Source of the DNA: Streptomyces drozdowiczii
Lineage (GTDB): Bacteria > Actinomycetota > Actinomycetes > Streptomycetales > Streptomycetaceae
NCBI RefSeq assembly: GCF_026167665.1
Contig: NZ_CP098740.1
Span: 558,001-622,000, forward strand
Direction: 5' to 3'
DNA length: 64,000 nt
Shown: positions 18,770 to 27,971 of the stretch, piece after piece
Position numbering within the stretch: position 1 is the first letter of the stretch
How the letters are laid out: each line of letters starts with the position of its first letter
Notes under the pieces: generated by a model
Seen by the model: the letters and a program-made list of their open reading frames with translations, nothing else
Databases searched by the model: none
What the model was told of the DNA's origin: nothing
Position numbers and translations under genes: made by a program

Positions 18770-18961
18770 GGCGTGCTCCAGCGGCTCTTCGGCGGTGCGC
18801 TTCGGGCGGGACGGACACGCGGAAGTCCGTCATATGCCATGAAGTCACACGAAGATGCGCTTCTCATGCCGGGGGCGTTTCCGGTAGCCCACTCGGGTAC
18901 ACCGCCGGGGCACGCCCGGCTTCGGGCCGGCGCGCGGCGTCCCGGAGAGCGCCGGAACGCA
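18770..18961 (-). promoter_or_regulatory. Leader region of the urea transporter-urease block
   Basis: About 190 bp between the urea transporter start and the terminator at 18962. It must hold the main promoter of the block unless transcription enters from outside. I looked for a GlnR box and found only partial matches. No clear -35/-10 pair stands out. There is no gene here. Confidence 0.4.
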
Positions 18962-18994
18962 CTGTGGCCCGCCCCGGGAGGGGGCGGGCCACAG
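18962..18994 (-). terminator. Hairpin terminator behind the 58-residue gene
   Basis: A perfect 14-bp stem (18962-18975 with 18981-18994) and 5-nt loop, 17 bases after the stop of the small gene on the minus strand. It should separate that gene from the urea block. Confidence 0.85.
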
Positions 18995-19011
18995 TCGGTG
19001 TCCGAGAGGGA

Positions 19012-19188
19012 TCAGTCGATGCCGGGCAGGATGTGCGGCTCGGCGAGGTCCTCCTCGTAGCCGGCCAGGCGGATCGGCGCGGACCTGGCCCAGACCTCGA
19101 TGTTCTGGAGCTTGTCGCTGCCGCGCCCCGGCTTTCCGTGCCGTTCGGCCGGACGCTCCTCTTGCTTCGTCAATTCCGGTGTCGTCAC
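19012..19188 (-). CDS. 58-residue small protein, unknown
   Basis: A short gene with a strong AAGGAG seven bases before GTG 19188, and its own terminator just downstream. The product is 58 residues: a charged N-terminal half rich in Glu, Lys and Arg, then KLQNIEVWARSAP followed by IRLAGYEEDLAEPHILPGID at the end. It has no signal peptide or membrane segment and no cysteine. The layout of a polar front part and a compact conserved-looking end recalls peptide precursors, but no modifying enzyme is next to it, so I do not assign that function. Confidence 0.65.
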   Translation of the reverse strand: MTTPELTKQEERPAERHGKPGRGSDKLQNIEVWARSAPIRLAGYEEDLAEPHILPGID

Positions 19189-19466
19189 CGCGCACTCCTT
19201 CGTGTCGCGTAGCCCCGGGCGTCGCCGACGCTCCGGTTCTCATTGCCGGGAATCAGCCGCCCATGCGGGGCAGGGGCAGGAACAGTTCGGTCGCGGTGGC
19301 GCCGGGTACGGGGCGGGACGGCGACTTGGTTGACAAGCCTGTCCCAGGACGGTCGAGGAAGGTTCGTGGACTCCTCGATGACGTCCGTTCACATCAGAGT
19401 AACCAAATGAGCGCGTCCGCGCTCGATGGAACGTGTGCCATGGGTCACTTTGAGCCACCGCGTACG
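19189..19466 (-). other. Non-coding gap upstream of the 58-residue gene
   Basis: This 278-bp stretch lies between the SDR terminator and the small gene. It has no credible gene. On the minus strand TTTGGTTACTCTGATGTG (within 19390-19410) is AT-rich for this genome and could contain a promoter for the small gene, although it is about 200 bp from the start and would leave a long leader. Confidence 0.4.
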
Positions 19467-19470
19467 GAAA

Positions 19471-19503
19471 AGACCCGGCCAGGAAATCATCCCCGCCGGG
19501 TCT
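19471..19503 (-). terminator. Intrinsic terminator of the SDR gene
   Basis: AGACCCGGC (19471-19479) pairs perfectly with GCCGGGTCT (19495-19503) across a 15-nt loop. On the minus strand the stem is followed by a T-run (TCTTTTCC). It lies 31 bases after the SDR stop. Confidence 0.85.
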
Positions 19504-19534
19504 CCGCACTCCGGGCCCACAGCCCCCGCTCCCC

Positions 19535-21019
19535 TTACCAGTTGGCGGGGGCGTAGTCCTTCAGGAAGCAGCCGTACAGCGCCTCGCCGGCCTCGCCGCG
19601 GACGATGGGGTCGTAGACCCGGGCAGCGCCGTCGACCAGGTCGAGCGGGGCGTGGAAGCCCTCTTCGGCCAGCCGCATCTTGTCCGGGTGCGGGCGCTCG
19701 TCGGTGATCCAGCCGGTGTCGACGGCGGTCATCAGGATGCCGTCCTTCTCGAACATCTCCTGGGCGCTGGTGCGGGTCAGCATGTTCAGGGCGGCCTTGG
19801 CCATGTTGGTGTGCGGGTGGCCCGCACCCTTGTAGCCGCGCCCGAACACGCCCTCCATCGCGGAGACGTTGACCACGTAGGAGTGCTTGGCCGCGGTCGC
19901 CGCCATGGCCGGGCGGAGCCGGCTGATCAGGATGAACGGCGCGGTGGAGTTGCAGAGCTGGACTTCCAGCAGCTCGATCGGCTCGACCTCGTCGACTGTC
20001 TGGATCCAGCTGTTGGTGTCGTGCAGGTCCGGGACGAGACCGCCCGCGTCGATCGCGGTGCCGGCGGCGATCCGGGCCGGGGACGCCGAACCGATCACCA
20101 GGGCCAGGTCCGTGACCTCCTGCGCGCTCAGCACCTCCTTGCGGGCGGCGGGGAGCGCGGCGACCCGGTCGACGCTGCCGCTGCCGAAGGTGCCGATGAC
20201 CTCGGCGGCGGGCAGCTCACCCGCGGGCAGCGGGGCGGACTCGGCGGCCAGCAGTTCGCTGTACGCCTGCTGGGACCGGCGGACCGTCTGCGCCGCGTTG
20301 TTGATCAGGATGTCGAGCGGGCCCTCGGCCGCCACCGAGTCGGCGAGCGCGACGACCTGGGCCGGGTCGCGCAGGTCGATGCCGACGATCTTCAGGCGGT
20401 GGATCCACTCGTCGCTGTCCTCCATCGCCTTGAAGCGGCGGATCGCGTCGTTGGGGAAGCGCGTGGTGATCGTGGTGTGCGCCCCGTCACGGAGCAGCCG
20501 CAGCGCGATGTACATGCCGATCTTGGCACGGCCGCCGGTGAGCAGCGCCCGGCGGCCCGTCAGGTCGGTGCGCGCGTCGCGGCGGGCGCGGTTCTCCCGG
20601 GCGCAGTCCTGGCAGAGCTGGTGGTAGAACGCGTCGACCTCGACGTACCGCGTCTTGCACACGTAGCAGGACCGGGGCCGCTGGAGGATGCCGGCGATCT
20701 CGCTCTTGGCGGACGAGGAGGGCAGGACGCCCTGGGTCTCGTCGTCGATGCGCTCGGCCGAGCCGGTGGCGGTGGCCTCGGTCACCGCCTTGTCGTGCGC
20801 GGTCTTGGCGGCCCGGCGCTCCTGGCGGCGGCGCTGCTTCACGGTCCGGTAGATCCCGGCGGTGGCCCGGCGTACCGCGACGGCATCCGGGTGGTCGACC
20901 TCGATGGTGTCGAGTTCGTCCAGCACGCTCAGGCAGACGGCCAGCCGGTCGGGGTCGATACCGGGGCCGAATGCCTCGGTCCCGGCCACGATCTCGGGGC
21001 CGTCCTCTGTCACCGTCAT
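19535..21019 (-). CDS. SDR-fold protein with N-terminal zinc-ribbon-like segment
   Basis: A 494-residue protein. Residues 1-100 are charged and helical. A four-cysteine knuckle follows (C118, C121, C136, C139), then a short-chain dehydrogenase domain from about 152: nucleotide motif TGGRAKIG (161-168), the NNAAQ motif near 240 and the Ser of NVSAME (S386). At the place of the catalytic Tyr of YxxxK the sequence reads TNMAK (T404, K408), so the usual proton donor is missing. A stretch of about 90 residues (250-345) is inserted in the core. The protein may be a weak or altered oxidoreductase, or may have a binding role. It is divergent from the sigma gene and has a clean terminator. Confidence 0.85.
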   Translation of the reverse strand: MTVTEDGPEIVAGTEAFGPGIDPDRLAVCLSVLDELDTIEVDHPDAVAVRRATAGIYRTVKQRRRQERRAAKTAHDKAVTEATATGSAERIDDETQGVLPSSSAKSEIAGILQRPRSCYVCKTRYVEVDAFYHQLCQDCARENRARRDARTDLTGRRALLTGGRAKIGMYIALRLLRDGAHTTITTRFPNDAIRRFKAMEDSDEWIHRLKIVGIDLRDPAQVVALADSVAAEGPLDILINNAAQTVRRSQQAYSELLAAESAPLPAGELPAAEVIGTFGSGSVDRVAALPAARKEVLSAQEVTDLALVIGSASPARIAAGTAIDAGGLVPDLHDTNSWIQTVDEVEPIELLEVQLCNSTAPFILISRLRPAMAATAAKHSYVVNVSAMEGVFGRGYKGAGHPHTNMAKAALNMLTRTSAQEMFEKDGILMTAVDTGWITDERPHPDKMRLAEEGFHAPLDLVDGAARVYDPIVRGEAGEALYGCFLKDYAPANW

Positions 21020-21228
21020 CGCCGTTCCTCTGTGCTCGTGCCGCCGGCCTCACCGGGGGCGTGGGGCTCGGTCAAGTTTGCCATGATCCGCGAGCTGCTC
21101 CGATCGGGTGAGTAACGGGCCCTGCGGACGGAGCGCGAAAAAGATTCGCATCGGTTGTGCATGGCATCGCGAATCCGGGGCAAGCGGTGTGCGAAGCACT
21201 TGGCGACCAGCAGGAGGGGCCACACATC
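21020..21228. promoter_or_regulatory. Divergent SDR/sigma intergenic region with inverted repeat
   Basis: This 209-bp gap must carry promoters for the SDR and sigma genes. GATTCGC (21143-21149) and GCGAATC (21169-21175) form a 7-bp inverted repeat with a 19-nt spacer about 55 bp before the sigma start, a possible regulator site. AGGAGGGG at 21213 is the sigma RBS. I found no convincing SigB-type promoter. Confidence 0.4.
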
Positions 21229-22131
21229 ATGGCGACCACGACGGAGCAGACCGACGGAGTTCTCGGCGACGTGTGCACGCTCACCGGACAGGACGGCGCG
21301 CCCCTCGGTGCGGGGACTGCGGAGCTGCCGTGGATCGAGGACACCGGAAAGGTCGCCCCCAAGGACGCCCGGGCCCTTTCGAAGATGTTCCTGGACCAGC
21401 TGCAGACGCTGGAGGAGGGCACGCGCGAGTACCAGTACGCGCGCAACACCCTCATCGAGATGAATCTCTCGCTGGTGCGGTACGCCGCCTCGCGGTTCCG
21501 CAACCGCGGCGGTGACGACACCGAGGACATCATCCAGGTCGGCACCATCGGCCTGATCAAGGCGATCGACCGTTTCGACCTCTCGCGCGAAGTGGAGTTC
21601 GCCACATTCGCCGTCCCCTACATCGTCGGCGAGATCAAGCGCTTCTTCCGGGACACCACCTGGGCGGTGCACGTGCCGCGCCGGCTCCAGGAGCTGCGGG
21701 TCGATCTCGCGAAGGCGAAGGAGGCCCTGTCCGCGCGGCTGGACCGCGATCCGACGGTCGCCGAGCTGGCCGCCCACCTCGATCTCTCCGAGGAGGAGAT
21801 CATCGAGGGCCTGGTCGCGGCCAACGGGTACTCGGCCGGTTCGATCGACACCCCCACCGCGGAGACGGACTCCGGCAACGAGCAGCGCTCGCTCGCCGAT
21901 GTGATCGGTGAGGCCGACCCCGGCATGGAGACCGTCGAGAACCTGCACACCCTGGCGCCCCTGCTGGAGCAGCTGGACGAGCGCGAGCGCCGGATCGTCC
22001 AGATGCGGTTCGGCGAGGAGATGACGCAGGCCCAGATCGGCGCGGAGCTGGGGGTCTCGCAGATGCACGTCTCCCGGCTGCTCGCCCGTATCGTCAAGCG
22101 GCTGCGGGCCGGGATGTCCGTGGAAGCCTGA
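21229..22131 (+). CDS. SigB/SigF-family RNA polymerase sigma factor
   Basis: A 300-residue alternative sigma factor of the SigB/F/G group used for stress and differentiation in Streptomyces. Region 2 has RNRGGDDTEDIIQVGTIGLI and EFATFAVPYIVGEIKRFFRD, region 3 the RRLQELRVDL pattern, and region 4 an HTH in TQAQIGAELGVSQMHVSRLL (about 268-287). Start ATG 21229 has AGGAGGGG nine bases upstream. No anti-sigma gene of the RsbW type is directly adjacent, but an RsbW-like ATPase (25688), PP2C phosphatases and a STAS protein lie within 7 kb. Which of the many sigma paralogues this is cannot be said. Confidence 0.93.
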   Translation: MATTTEQTDGVLGDVCTLTGQDGAPLGAGTAELPWIEDTGKVAPKDARALSKMFLDQLQTLEEGTREYQYARNTLIEMNLSLVRYAASRFRNRGGDDTEDIIQVGTIGLIKAIDRFDLSREVEFATFAVPYIVGEIKRFFRDTTWAVHVPRRLQELRVDLAKAKEALSARLDRDPTVAELAAHLDLSEEEIIEGLVAANGYSAGSIDTPTAETDSGNEQRSLADVIGEADPGMETVENLHTLAPLLEQLDERERRIVQMRFGEEMTQAQIGAELGVSQMHVSRLLARIVKRLRAGMSVEA

Positions 22132-22177
22132 CCCTCGCGATCCGGTCACACACCGACGGAGTGTGGCCGAAGGCAAT

Positions 22178-22217
22178 GTGAACGACGCCCGGCGGCAAAT
22201 CGCCGGGCGTCGTTCAC
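22178..22217 (+). terminator. Strong hairpin behind the sigma gene
   Basis: A perfect 17-bp stem (22178-22194 with 22201-22217) with a 6-nt loop ends the sigma transcript 47 bases after its stop. The next gene starts only 54 bases later, so its promoter would have to sit very close to the hairpin. Confidence 0.85.
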
Positions 22218-22271
22218 ATATGCTGCGCAACACCGGCGGGCGGCCCGCACGGTGCAAGGAGAGAGTGAAAC

Positions 22272-23540
22272 GTGGCTGAGATGCGCATGGGCGCCCCGGC
22301 CCGACCTCCCGTCCCAGGGACCTTCCCGGTCCAGGCGGCGTCCGAGGCGGATGACCGGGACTCCGTGTGGGACGTCAGCGGCACCATCCTGCTGGTCGAG
22401 GACGACGCGGGCGACGCCCTGCTCGTCGAGGAGATGCTCGCCGACGGCGAGCTGGACCCGACACTGACGTGGTGCAAGACCCTGTCCGAGGCGCTGACCT
22501 TCCTGCGGTCGCACCAGGCCCCCGTCTGTGTCCTGCTCGACCTGCATCTGCCCGACGTGCACGGCCTGCGGGCCGTCACCCAGATCGTCGACTCGTCCCC
22601 CGACGCGGCGATCGTGGTGCTGACCGGCCTCGCCGAGGCCGACGCGGGGCTCGCCGCGGTGGCGACGGGCGCGCAGGACTACCTGATGAAGGGGCTGCTC
22701 GACCCGCAGGCCCTCGCGCGCGCGATCCGTTACGCGCTCCAGCGCAAGCAGGTCGAGCGGGCGGCGTCCGCGCTGCGCGCCAACCAGCTGATGGCGCAGG
22801 AGAACGCACGCCTGGAACGCGGCCTGCTGCCCGTCCCCCTGCTGAACGACGACAGCTTCCAGGCCGTCGCCCGCTACGAACCGGGCCGGGCCCACGGGCT
22901 GCTCAGCGGTGACTTCTACGACGTGGTCCAGACGCCGGACGGCACGGTGTGGGCGGTCATCGGCGACGTGTCGGGGCACGGCGCGGCGGAGGCGGCGCTC
23001 GGGGTGTGCCTGCGGGTCGCCTGGCGCACCGCCGTCCTGTGCGGCACCGACCCGCTGGAACAGCTCGGGCTCCTGGAGTCGATCCTGGTCGCCGAGCGCT
23101 CCGACCCCCATGTCTTCGCGACCGTCACCTCGCTGGCCTTTCCGCCCGGCGGCGACCGCGTCCGCGTCATGCGGGCCGGCCACCCGGGGCTGCTGCTCCG
23201 GAACGGCTCGGCGGTCGAGTGGGTGGAGCCCGAGGGCGGGATGGCGCTCGGGCTGCTGCCCGGGCACGGCCAGTGGTCGGTCACCGATCTCGAACTCGCG
23301 CCCGGCGCCGCCCTCGTCCTGTTCACCGACGGCCTCTTCGAGGGACGCACCGGACCGCACAGCCGGCTGGGCGAGGAGGGGCTGCTCGACATGGCCCGGG
23401 ACATGGCCCCGCTCGCCGCCCGCTCATTCGTCGACGCGCTGGTCGCGGGTGCCTCGGAGGCCGCGGCCCCGCACGGTGGCCTTGCCGACGATGTCGCCGT
23501 CCTGCACCTCGGCTGGAGAAACACCGCTCATGAACACTGA
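22272..23540 (+). CDS. Response regulator-PP2C phosphatase
   Basis: A 422-residue protein of the RsbU-like RR-PP2C type. The receiver domain (about 37-155) keeps the acidic pair EDD and the phospho-acceptor Asp in LLDLHLPD, and ends with the Lys of LMKG. A short coiled linker leads to the PP2C/SpoIIE domain (about 195-415), with SGDFYDV, GDVSGHG and DDVAVL metal-site motifs intact. Phosphorylation of the receiver would control dephosphorylation of a STAS protein. The gene overlaps the kinase gene by 11 bp and the receiver-only gene follows, so the three form one operon. GTG 22272 has AAGGAGAG upstream. Confidence 0.93.
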   Translation: MAEMRMGAPARPPVPGTFPVQAASEADDRDSVWDVSGTILLVEDDAGDALLVEEMLADGELDPTLTWCKTLSEALTFLRSHQAPVCVLLDLHLPDVHGLRAVTQIVDSSPDAAIVVLTGLAEADAGLAAVATGAQDYLMKGLLDPQALARAIRYALQRKQVERAASALRANQLMAQENARLERGLLPVPLLNDDSFQAVARYEPGRAHGLLSGDFYDVVQTPDGTVWAVIGDVSGHGAAEAALGVCLRVAWRTAVLCGTDPLEQLGLLESILVAERSDPHVFATVTSLAFPPGGDRVRVMRAGHPGLLLRNGSAVEWVEPEGGMALGLLPGHGQWSVTDLELAPGAALVLFTDGLFEGRTGPHSRLGEEGLLDMARDMAPLAARSFVDALVAGASEAAAPHGGLADDVAVLHLGWRNTAHEH

Positions 23541-25149
23541 AATACCGGAAGCCCCGGTCCCGTCGGCCGGCCGGTGGTCCCGCCTGTCCGTACAGAACTG
23601 GGTCCACCTCATCCTGGCCGCCTTCGTCCTCGTGGTCTGCGGCTGCGTGGTGGCGGGCGGTCTCGTCCTGGCCAGCATCTCGGACCGGACCACCGAGCTG
23701 GTCGACCGCATCCAGCCGGCCCGCTCCGCCTCCTTCCAGCTCCAGAACGCGCTGCTGAACCAGGAGACGGGGGTACGTGGCTACGCGCTGACCGGTGACG
23801 AGTCGTTCCTGGAGCCGTTCGCCGCCGGCAAGAAGGAGGAGGCGGAACGGCTGGCCCGGGTGCGCTCCGCGATGGGCGACGGGGAGCCGTACAACCGCGA
23901 CCTGGACCGGATCGCCGCCGCCGCCGCGGACTGGCGCCGGGTGCATGCCGACCCGCTGATCGCCGACGTCCGGCGGGACGGGGCCGGGACGCGCTCGTCC
24001 GCCAGGACCGCCGAGAGCAAGGCCGCCTTCGACAAGCTGCGGCAGCTCTACGGCACCCAGCAGGCTCATCTCGACGCCGCCCGGGACCGGGCACGCGCCC
24101 AGCTGGACGACGCCCGGCACACCCGCGACCGGGTCCTGGCCATCCTGCTGATCGTCTTCGCGCTCTGCGTGGTCGCCCTCAGCGTGCTGCTCCAGCGCAC
24201 CGTGGGCCGGCCGCTGAACGCACTGGCCGAGGCGTCCCGGCGGGTCCGCACCGGAAACTTCCGGGCCCAGCGGATCGAGGTGGACGGCCCGTCCGACGTA
24301 CGGGCCGTGGCCGCCGCGGTCGAGGACATGCGGAGCAGACTGGTCGCCGAGCTGGATGCCACGCAGGAGCGCGAGAACGTCCTGGCGCAGCAGACCGTGG
24401 AGCTGCGCCGGTCCAATTCGGAGCTGGAGCAGTTCGCGTACGTCGCCTCGCACGACCTCCAGGAACCGCTGCGGAAGGTCGCCTCGTTCTGCCAGCTGCT
24501 GGACAAGCGGTACGGGAACGAGCTGGACGGCCGCGGCAAGCAGTACATCGACTTCGCGGTCGACGGCGCCAAGCGCATGCAGGTCCTCATCAACGACCTG
24601 CTGACCTTCTCCCGGGTCGGCCGGGTGCACGACAGCTGGACCCCCGTCGAGCTCGACAAGTCGCTCGACCGGGCGCTGGCCAACCTGGCGATGGTGATCG
24701 AGGAGTCGGGGACCACGGTCGTCCGCGAGAACCCGCTTCCCTCGGTCACCGGCGACCCCACGACGCTCGCGATGATCTGGCAGAACCTGCTCGGGAACGC
24801 CGTGAAGTTCCGCCGCGCCGACGAGCCGTGCGTGATCACGGTCGGGTGCGAGCGGGAGGGCGACGACTGGCACTTCACGGTGGCCGACAACGGGATCGGC
24901 ATCGCGCCCGAGTTCGCCGAGAAGGTCTTCGTCATCTTCCAGCGCCTGCACGGCCGTGACGAGTACGACGGGACGGGCATCGGCCTCGCCCTGTGCCGCA
25001 AGATCATCGAGTTCCACGGGGGCAGGATCTGGCTCGATCCCGATTCCCGTCAGGGGGCGCGGGTCCACTTCTCGCTGCCCGCCGATGCCGCGCCCGCGGA
25101 AACCAACGACACCGCATCCCCTGCGGAGATCTCCGGAGAGACCCAGTGA
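23530..25149 (+). CDS. CHASE3-HAMP sensor histidine kinase
   Basis: A 539-residue membrane kinase. A first membrane helix (about 24-48) is followed by an extracellular CHASE3-type sensor domain (about 50-190, with [19 protein letters not shown]), a second helix (about 198-218), a HAMP domain, the dimerisation helix with the phospho-acceptor His in [13 protein letters not shown], and a HATPase domain with [15 protein letters not shown] and GTGIGLALC. It overlaps the RR-phosphatase gene by 11 bp and the response regulator by four bases, so they are its likely targets. The kinase core is of the phytochrome-like subgroup. The external signal is not known. Confidence 0.93.
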   Translation: MNTEIPEAPVPSAGRWSRLSVQNWVHLILAAFVLVVCGCVVAGGLVLASISDRTTELVDRIQPARSASFQLQNALLNQETGVRGYALTGDESFLEPFAAGKKEEAERLARVRSAMGDGEPYNRDLDRIAAAAADWRRVHADPLIADVRRDGAGTRSSARTAESKAAFDKLRQLYGTQQAHLDAARDRARAQLDDARHTRDRVLAILLIVFALCVVALSVLLQRTVGRPLNALAEASRRVRTGNFRAQRIEVDGPSDVRAVAAAVEDMRSRLVAELDATQERENVLAQQTVELRRSNSELEQFAYVASHDLQEPLRKVASFCQLLDKRYGNELDGRGKQYIDFAVDGAKRMQVLINDLLTFSRVGRVHDSWTPVELDKSLDRALANLAMVIEESGTTVVRENPLPSVTGDPTTLAMIWQNLLGNAVKFRRADEPCVITVGCEREGDDWHFTVADNGIGIAPEFAEKVFVIFQRLHGRDEYDGTGIGLALCRKIIEFHGGRIWLDPDSRQGARVHFSLPADAAPAETNDTASPAEISGETQ

Positions 25150-25589
25150 ACGCTCCCGCACAGCCCATCGAGGTCCTGCTCGTCGAGGACGACCCGGGCG
25201 ACGAACTGATGACGCGTGAGGCATTCGAGGACAACAAGATCCGCAACACGCTCCATGTGGTGCGCGACGGCGAGGAGGCCCTCGACTTCCTCTACCGCCG
25301 CGGGGCCCACACCGAGGCGCCCCGGCCCGATCTGATCCTGCTCGACCTGAACCTGCCGAAGTACGACGGCCGCCAGGTGCTGGAACAGATCAAGCAGGAC
25401 CCGGAGCTCGCGCTGATCCCGGTCGTCGTGCTCACGACCTCCTCCGCCGAGGAGGACATCCTGCGCAGCTACAAACTGCACGCCAACGCCTATGTCACCA
25501 AGCCGGTCGACCTGGACCAGTTCATCGCGGCCGTCCGGCAGATCGACGACTTCTTCGTCACCGTGGTGCGGCTTCCCGGCCGCGCGTAG
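25146..25589 (+). CDS. Single-domain response regulator (Rcp1-like)
   Basis: A 147-residue receiver with no output domain. The acidic pair is in VEDDPGD, the phospho-acceptor Asp in [11 protein letters not shown], and the conserved Thr and Lys in VVLTTSS and VTKP. It closely resembles the regulators paired with phytochrome-type kinases. GTG 25146 overlaps the kinase stop (GTGA). It may shuttle phosphate or compete with the RR-phosphatase for the same kinase. Confidence 0.92.
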   Translation: MNAPAQPIEVLLVEDDPGDELMTREAFEDNKIRNTLHVVRDGEEALDFLYRRGAHTEAPRPDLILLDLNLPKYDGRQVLEQIKQDPELALIPVVVLTTSSAEEDILRSYKLHANAYVTKPVDLDQFIAAVRQIDDFFVTVVRLPGRA

Positions 25590-25687
25590 TATTCGCTGAC
25601 GACGCATGGGAGTGGGATCTCCCGACGCGGGTACACGATCACAAGAAAGAGGTCTGCGACCTCCCCGCTGCGCCCTGGCTGGAGCAC

Positions 25688-26142
25688 ATGAACGAACAGG
25701 CGATCTCCCCGCCGGACGACTCCCCCGGAGCTGTCCGCCCACGGAGACTTTGCACAGCGCCGAAGTGTTCGACGGTGAGCCGGGGTGCATTTCCCAGGCG
25801 CGGGCGCTGGCAGACCGCTTTCTCGGCCGGCTGGTGTCCGAGTGGATGGCCGTGCTGGGCACGCACACCCGTAACGACCTCATGCTGGCCGTCAGCGAGC
25901 TGGTCACCAACGCGGAGCGCTACAGCCACGGCCCGTATCTGCTGGAGCTCGAGGGCACGGCGGAGCGGGTCAGCATCACGGTGTACGACAGCAGCAGCGC
26001 GCTGCCCGTTTTCTACGCCCCCGACCCGAGCCGCCTGGGCGGCCACGGCATGGAGATCGTGGTGGCCCTGTGCGACCGCGTCACGGCCGAGCGGGTGCCG
26101 GTCGGCAAGCGCATCAGGGCCGAGTTCACGCTGAGCAGCTGA
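25688..26142 (+). CDS. RsbW-like ATP-binding anti-sigma/regulatory protein
   Basis: A small HATPase_c protein of the RsbW/SpoIIAB type, about 151 residues. The N-box reads AVSELVTNAERYS and the glycine box LGGHGMEIVVALCDRV. Such proteins bind sigma factors or phosphorylate STAS partners. The start is uncertain. ATG 25688 has GGAG ahead and a sensible N-terminus, but leaves the ATPase frame unless one base is added in the C-run at 25729-25733; the ATPase frame itself is open back to 25606, where no RBS is seen. I prefer the first option. It follows the kinase operon after about 100 bp. Confidence 0.7.
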
Positions 26143-26202
26143 GCCGGCGGGGAGCGCCGGGCGGGCGGACTCCCGGCCCGGGCTCAGGCGATGGTGCCGG
26201 GC

Positions 26203-27378
26203 TCAGCCCCCGGCCTGGGACCGGCCGAACCAGTCGATACACATGACCAGGGCGTCGTCCAGCGTGTCGGACGCCCGGTGTTCCGCAAGTTCACGCAGGA
26301 CCGCGCCGGGCACGGCGGCCGCCGGCAGGAGCCGGGTGGCGAGGACGGCCCTGGGCAGGCCGCGTTCCGCGAATGGCTCGCCGGACGGCGAGATCGCGTC
26401 GTAGACCCCGTCGCTGACGAGCAGCAGCCGGTCGCCGGGGCGGGCCTGGAGGTGCTGGACGGCGTACTGCGACTCCTCGAACATCCCCAGCGGCAGCTGG
26501 GCGTCCAGCGCGACCCGGGTGACCGTACGGCCGCGCAGGCGCCACAGCTGCGGGGAGCCCGCGTCCACCGCCTCGACCGATCCCGTGGGCAGGTCGAAGC
26601 GGAGCAGCAGGGTGGAGACGTGGGCGGCGCCGCGGTGCTGCTCGTAGATGGCCTGGTCGGCCAGGGCCGCCTGGTCGGCGATGCCGATCCCGGCCCGCCT
26701 GGCGTTGCGCAGGGCGTTGACGGCGAGGTTGGTGAGGAGGGAGGCGCGGATGCCCTCCCCCATGCCGTTTGTCACGGCGACGCTGAGCTGGTCGCCCTCC
26801 GCCGCCCAGTCGAAGTTGTCGCCGTGGATGGCGTAGGCGGGTTCGAGCTGGGCTCCTATGGCGTATTCGGCGGCGATGAAGGACCTGGCGGGGAGCAGCT
26901 GCCACTGCATCTCGGCGGCGAGGGTGAGGCGCGTGGTGCGCCGGGCGCGCTGGTAGTGGTCGGTGTCCCGTTCGGCGACGACGATCTCGTGTCCGAGGAG
27001 GTCCGCCACATGGGTGAGGTCGTCGGTGATCTGCGGGGTGGCGCGCGCGGAGGGCAGCCGGACGGTGAGGATGCCGAGGCGCTCGCCCCGGACGGTGACC
27101 GGGAAGTGGTGGTCGGCCGCGTCGTCGGGGCCGGTGCGGCCCTGGTGCGGGCGCTGGCTGCCGAAGGCGCGGCCCTGCGGGCTGTTGTTCAGGGAGAGCG
27201 GCTGGCCGGGGCCGTCGCCGGCGTCGACCGGGTTGAGCACGGTCATTCCGTAATCCGCCAGGAGGAGCTGTACCGAGAGGGCCCCGTACGACTTCGCGAG
27301 GATCTCGCGCACCGTCTCCACCAGGGCATACGGCGGCGCCGCGCGGAGCGCTCGTTCAATATCCGTGGGGGCATTCAC
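26203..27378 (-). CDS. GAF-PP2C phosphatase-like protein with altered metal site
   Basis: A 391-residue relative of the RsbU/SpoIIE phosphatases. A GAF-like N-terminal half (about 10-160) precedes a PP2C domain (about 165-385). The usual GGDWYD appears as HGDNFDW and the late DD pair is kept in TLDDALVM, but the central GDVxGHG is TNGMGEG, so the metal-binding Asp is Asn. This could lower or change catalysis. GTG 27378 is the start chosen; the frame is open further upstream without an RBS. It converges on the RsbW-like gene and diverges from the MarR gene. Confidence 0.85.
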   Translation of the reverse strand: MNAPTDIERALRAAPPYALVETVREILAKSYGALSVQLLLADYGMTVLNPVDAGDGPGQPLSLNNSPQGRAFGSQRPHQGRTGPDDAADHHFPVTVRGERLGILTVRLPSARATPQITDDLTHVADLLGHEIVVAERDTDHYQRARRTTRLTLAAEMQWQLLPARSFIAAEYAIGAQLEPAYAIHGDNFDWAAEGDQLSVAVTNGMGEGIRASLLTNLAVNALRNARRAGIGIADQAALADQAIYEQHRGAAHVSTLLLRFDLPTGSVEAVDAGSPQLWRLRGRTVTRVALDAQLPLGMFEESQYAVQHLQARPGDRLLLVSDGVYDAISPSGEPFAERGLPRAVLATRLLPAAAVPGAVLRELAEHRASDTLDDALVMCIDWFGRSQAGG

Positions 27379-27458
27379 GCTGTTTCGCCCATTCTTCGGT
27401 GGGTGGCGGGAGCGGAGCCAGGCTGACAGGAGCACGCTACGGGTGACAGAGTGGAAGA

Positions 27459-27971
27459 ATGCCCCACCGCACCGGACTCCCTCACCGCCCTGAACAGGTG
27501 TCCGAGGACGTCTGTGCCGCGTCCGAGCTTCTGGAGGTGTTGTGGGGGCGTGGCCAGGAGACCGCCGCCCGGGGAGTTGTCTCCCCCTCCCAGCTTCGCG
27601 CGCTCCTCGTCATCGAGCAGCAGGAAGGGAGCAACCTGCGCTCCCTCGGGGAGGCGCTCGGCTCGCGGGCGCCGTCGGTGAGCCGGTTGTGCGACCGGAT
27701 GGAGGCCATGGGTCTGGTCCAGCGCGACCCGAGCCCGACGAGCCGCCGGGAGGTCGAGCTCCGGCTGACCCTTCAGGGGCGGGAGCTGCTGGAGGAGTAC
27801 CGGGCGATCCGCACGCGGGAGCTGACCGCCGTGCTGGAGCGGATGCAGCCTTCCGATGTGGCGGCCCTGGCCGTGGGGCTCGCCGCCTTCCGTTCGGCGG
27901 CATCGCAGCGGCTCACCGGTGAGCGGAGGACCGCCGCCCGGCTTCGCGACGATGTCGCGGACAGCGCCTAG
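27459..27971 (+). CDS. MarR-family transcriptional regulator
   Basis: A 170-residue winged-helix protein. The recognition helix region reads LGSRAPSVSRLCDRMEAMGLV, followed by the wing with SRREVELRLT, as in MarR proteins. The N-terminal 20 residues may be over-extended, because no good RBS stands before ATG 27459. It is divergent from the atypical phosphatase gene and precedes a STAS gene, so it may tune this signalling set. The ligand is unknown. Confidence 0.82.
   Translation: MPHRTGLPHRPEQVSEDVCAASELLEVLWGRGQETAARGVVSPSQLRALLVIEQQEGSNLRSLGEALGSRAPSVSRLCDRMEAMGLVQRDPSPTSRREVELRLTLQGRELLEEYRAIRTRELTAVLERMQPSDVAALAVGLAAFRSAASQRLTGERRTAARLRDDVADSA

Noticed and set aside
18770..18961. GlnR box before the urea block
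   Set aside because: Only fragments of the GTnAC/GAAAC pattern are present and the spacing is wrong.
19012..19188. Calling the 58-residue gene a RiPP precursor
   Set aside because: No modifying enzyme, protease or transporter lies next to it and no known core motif is present.
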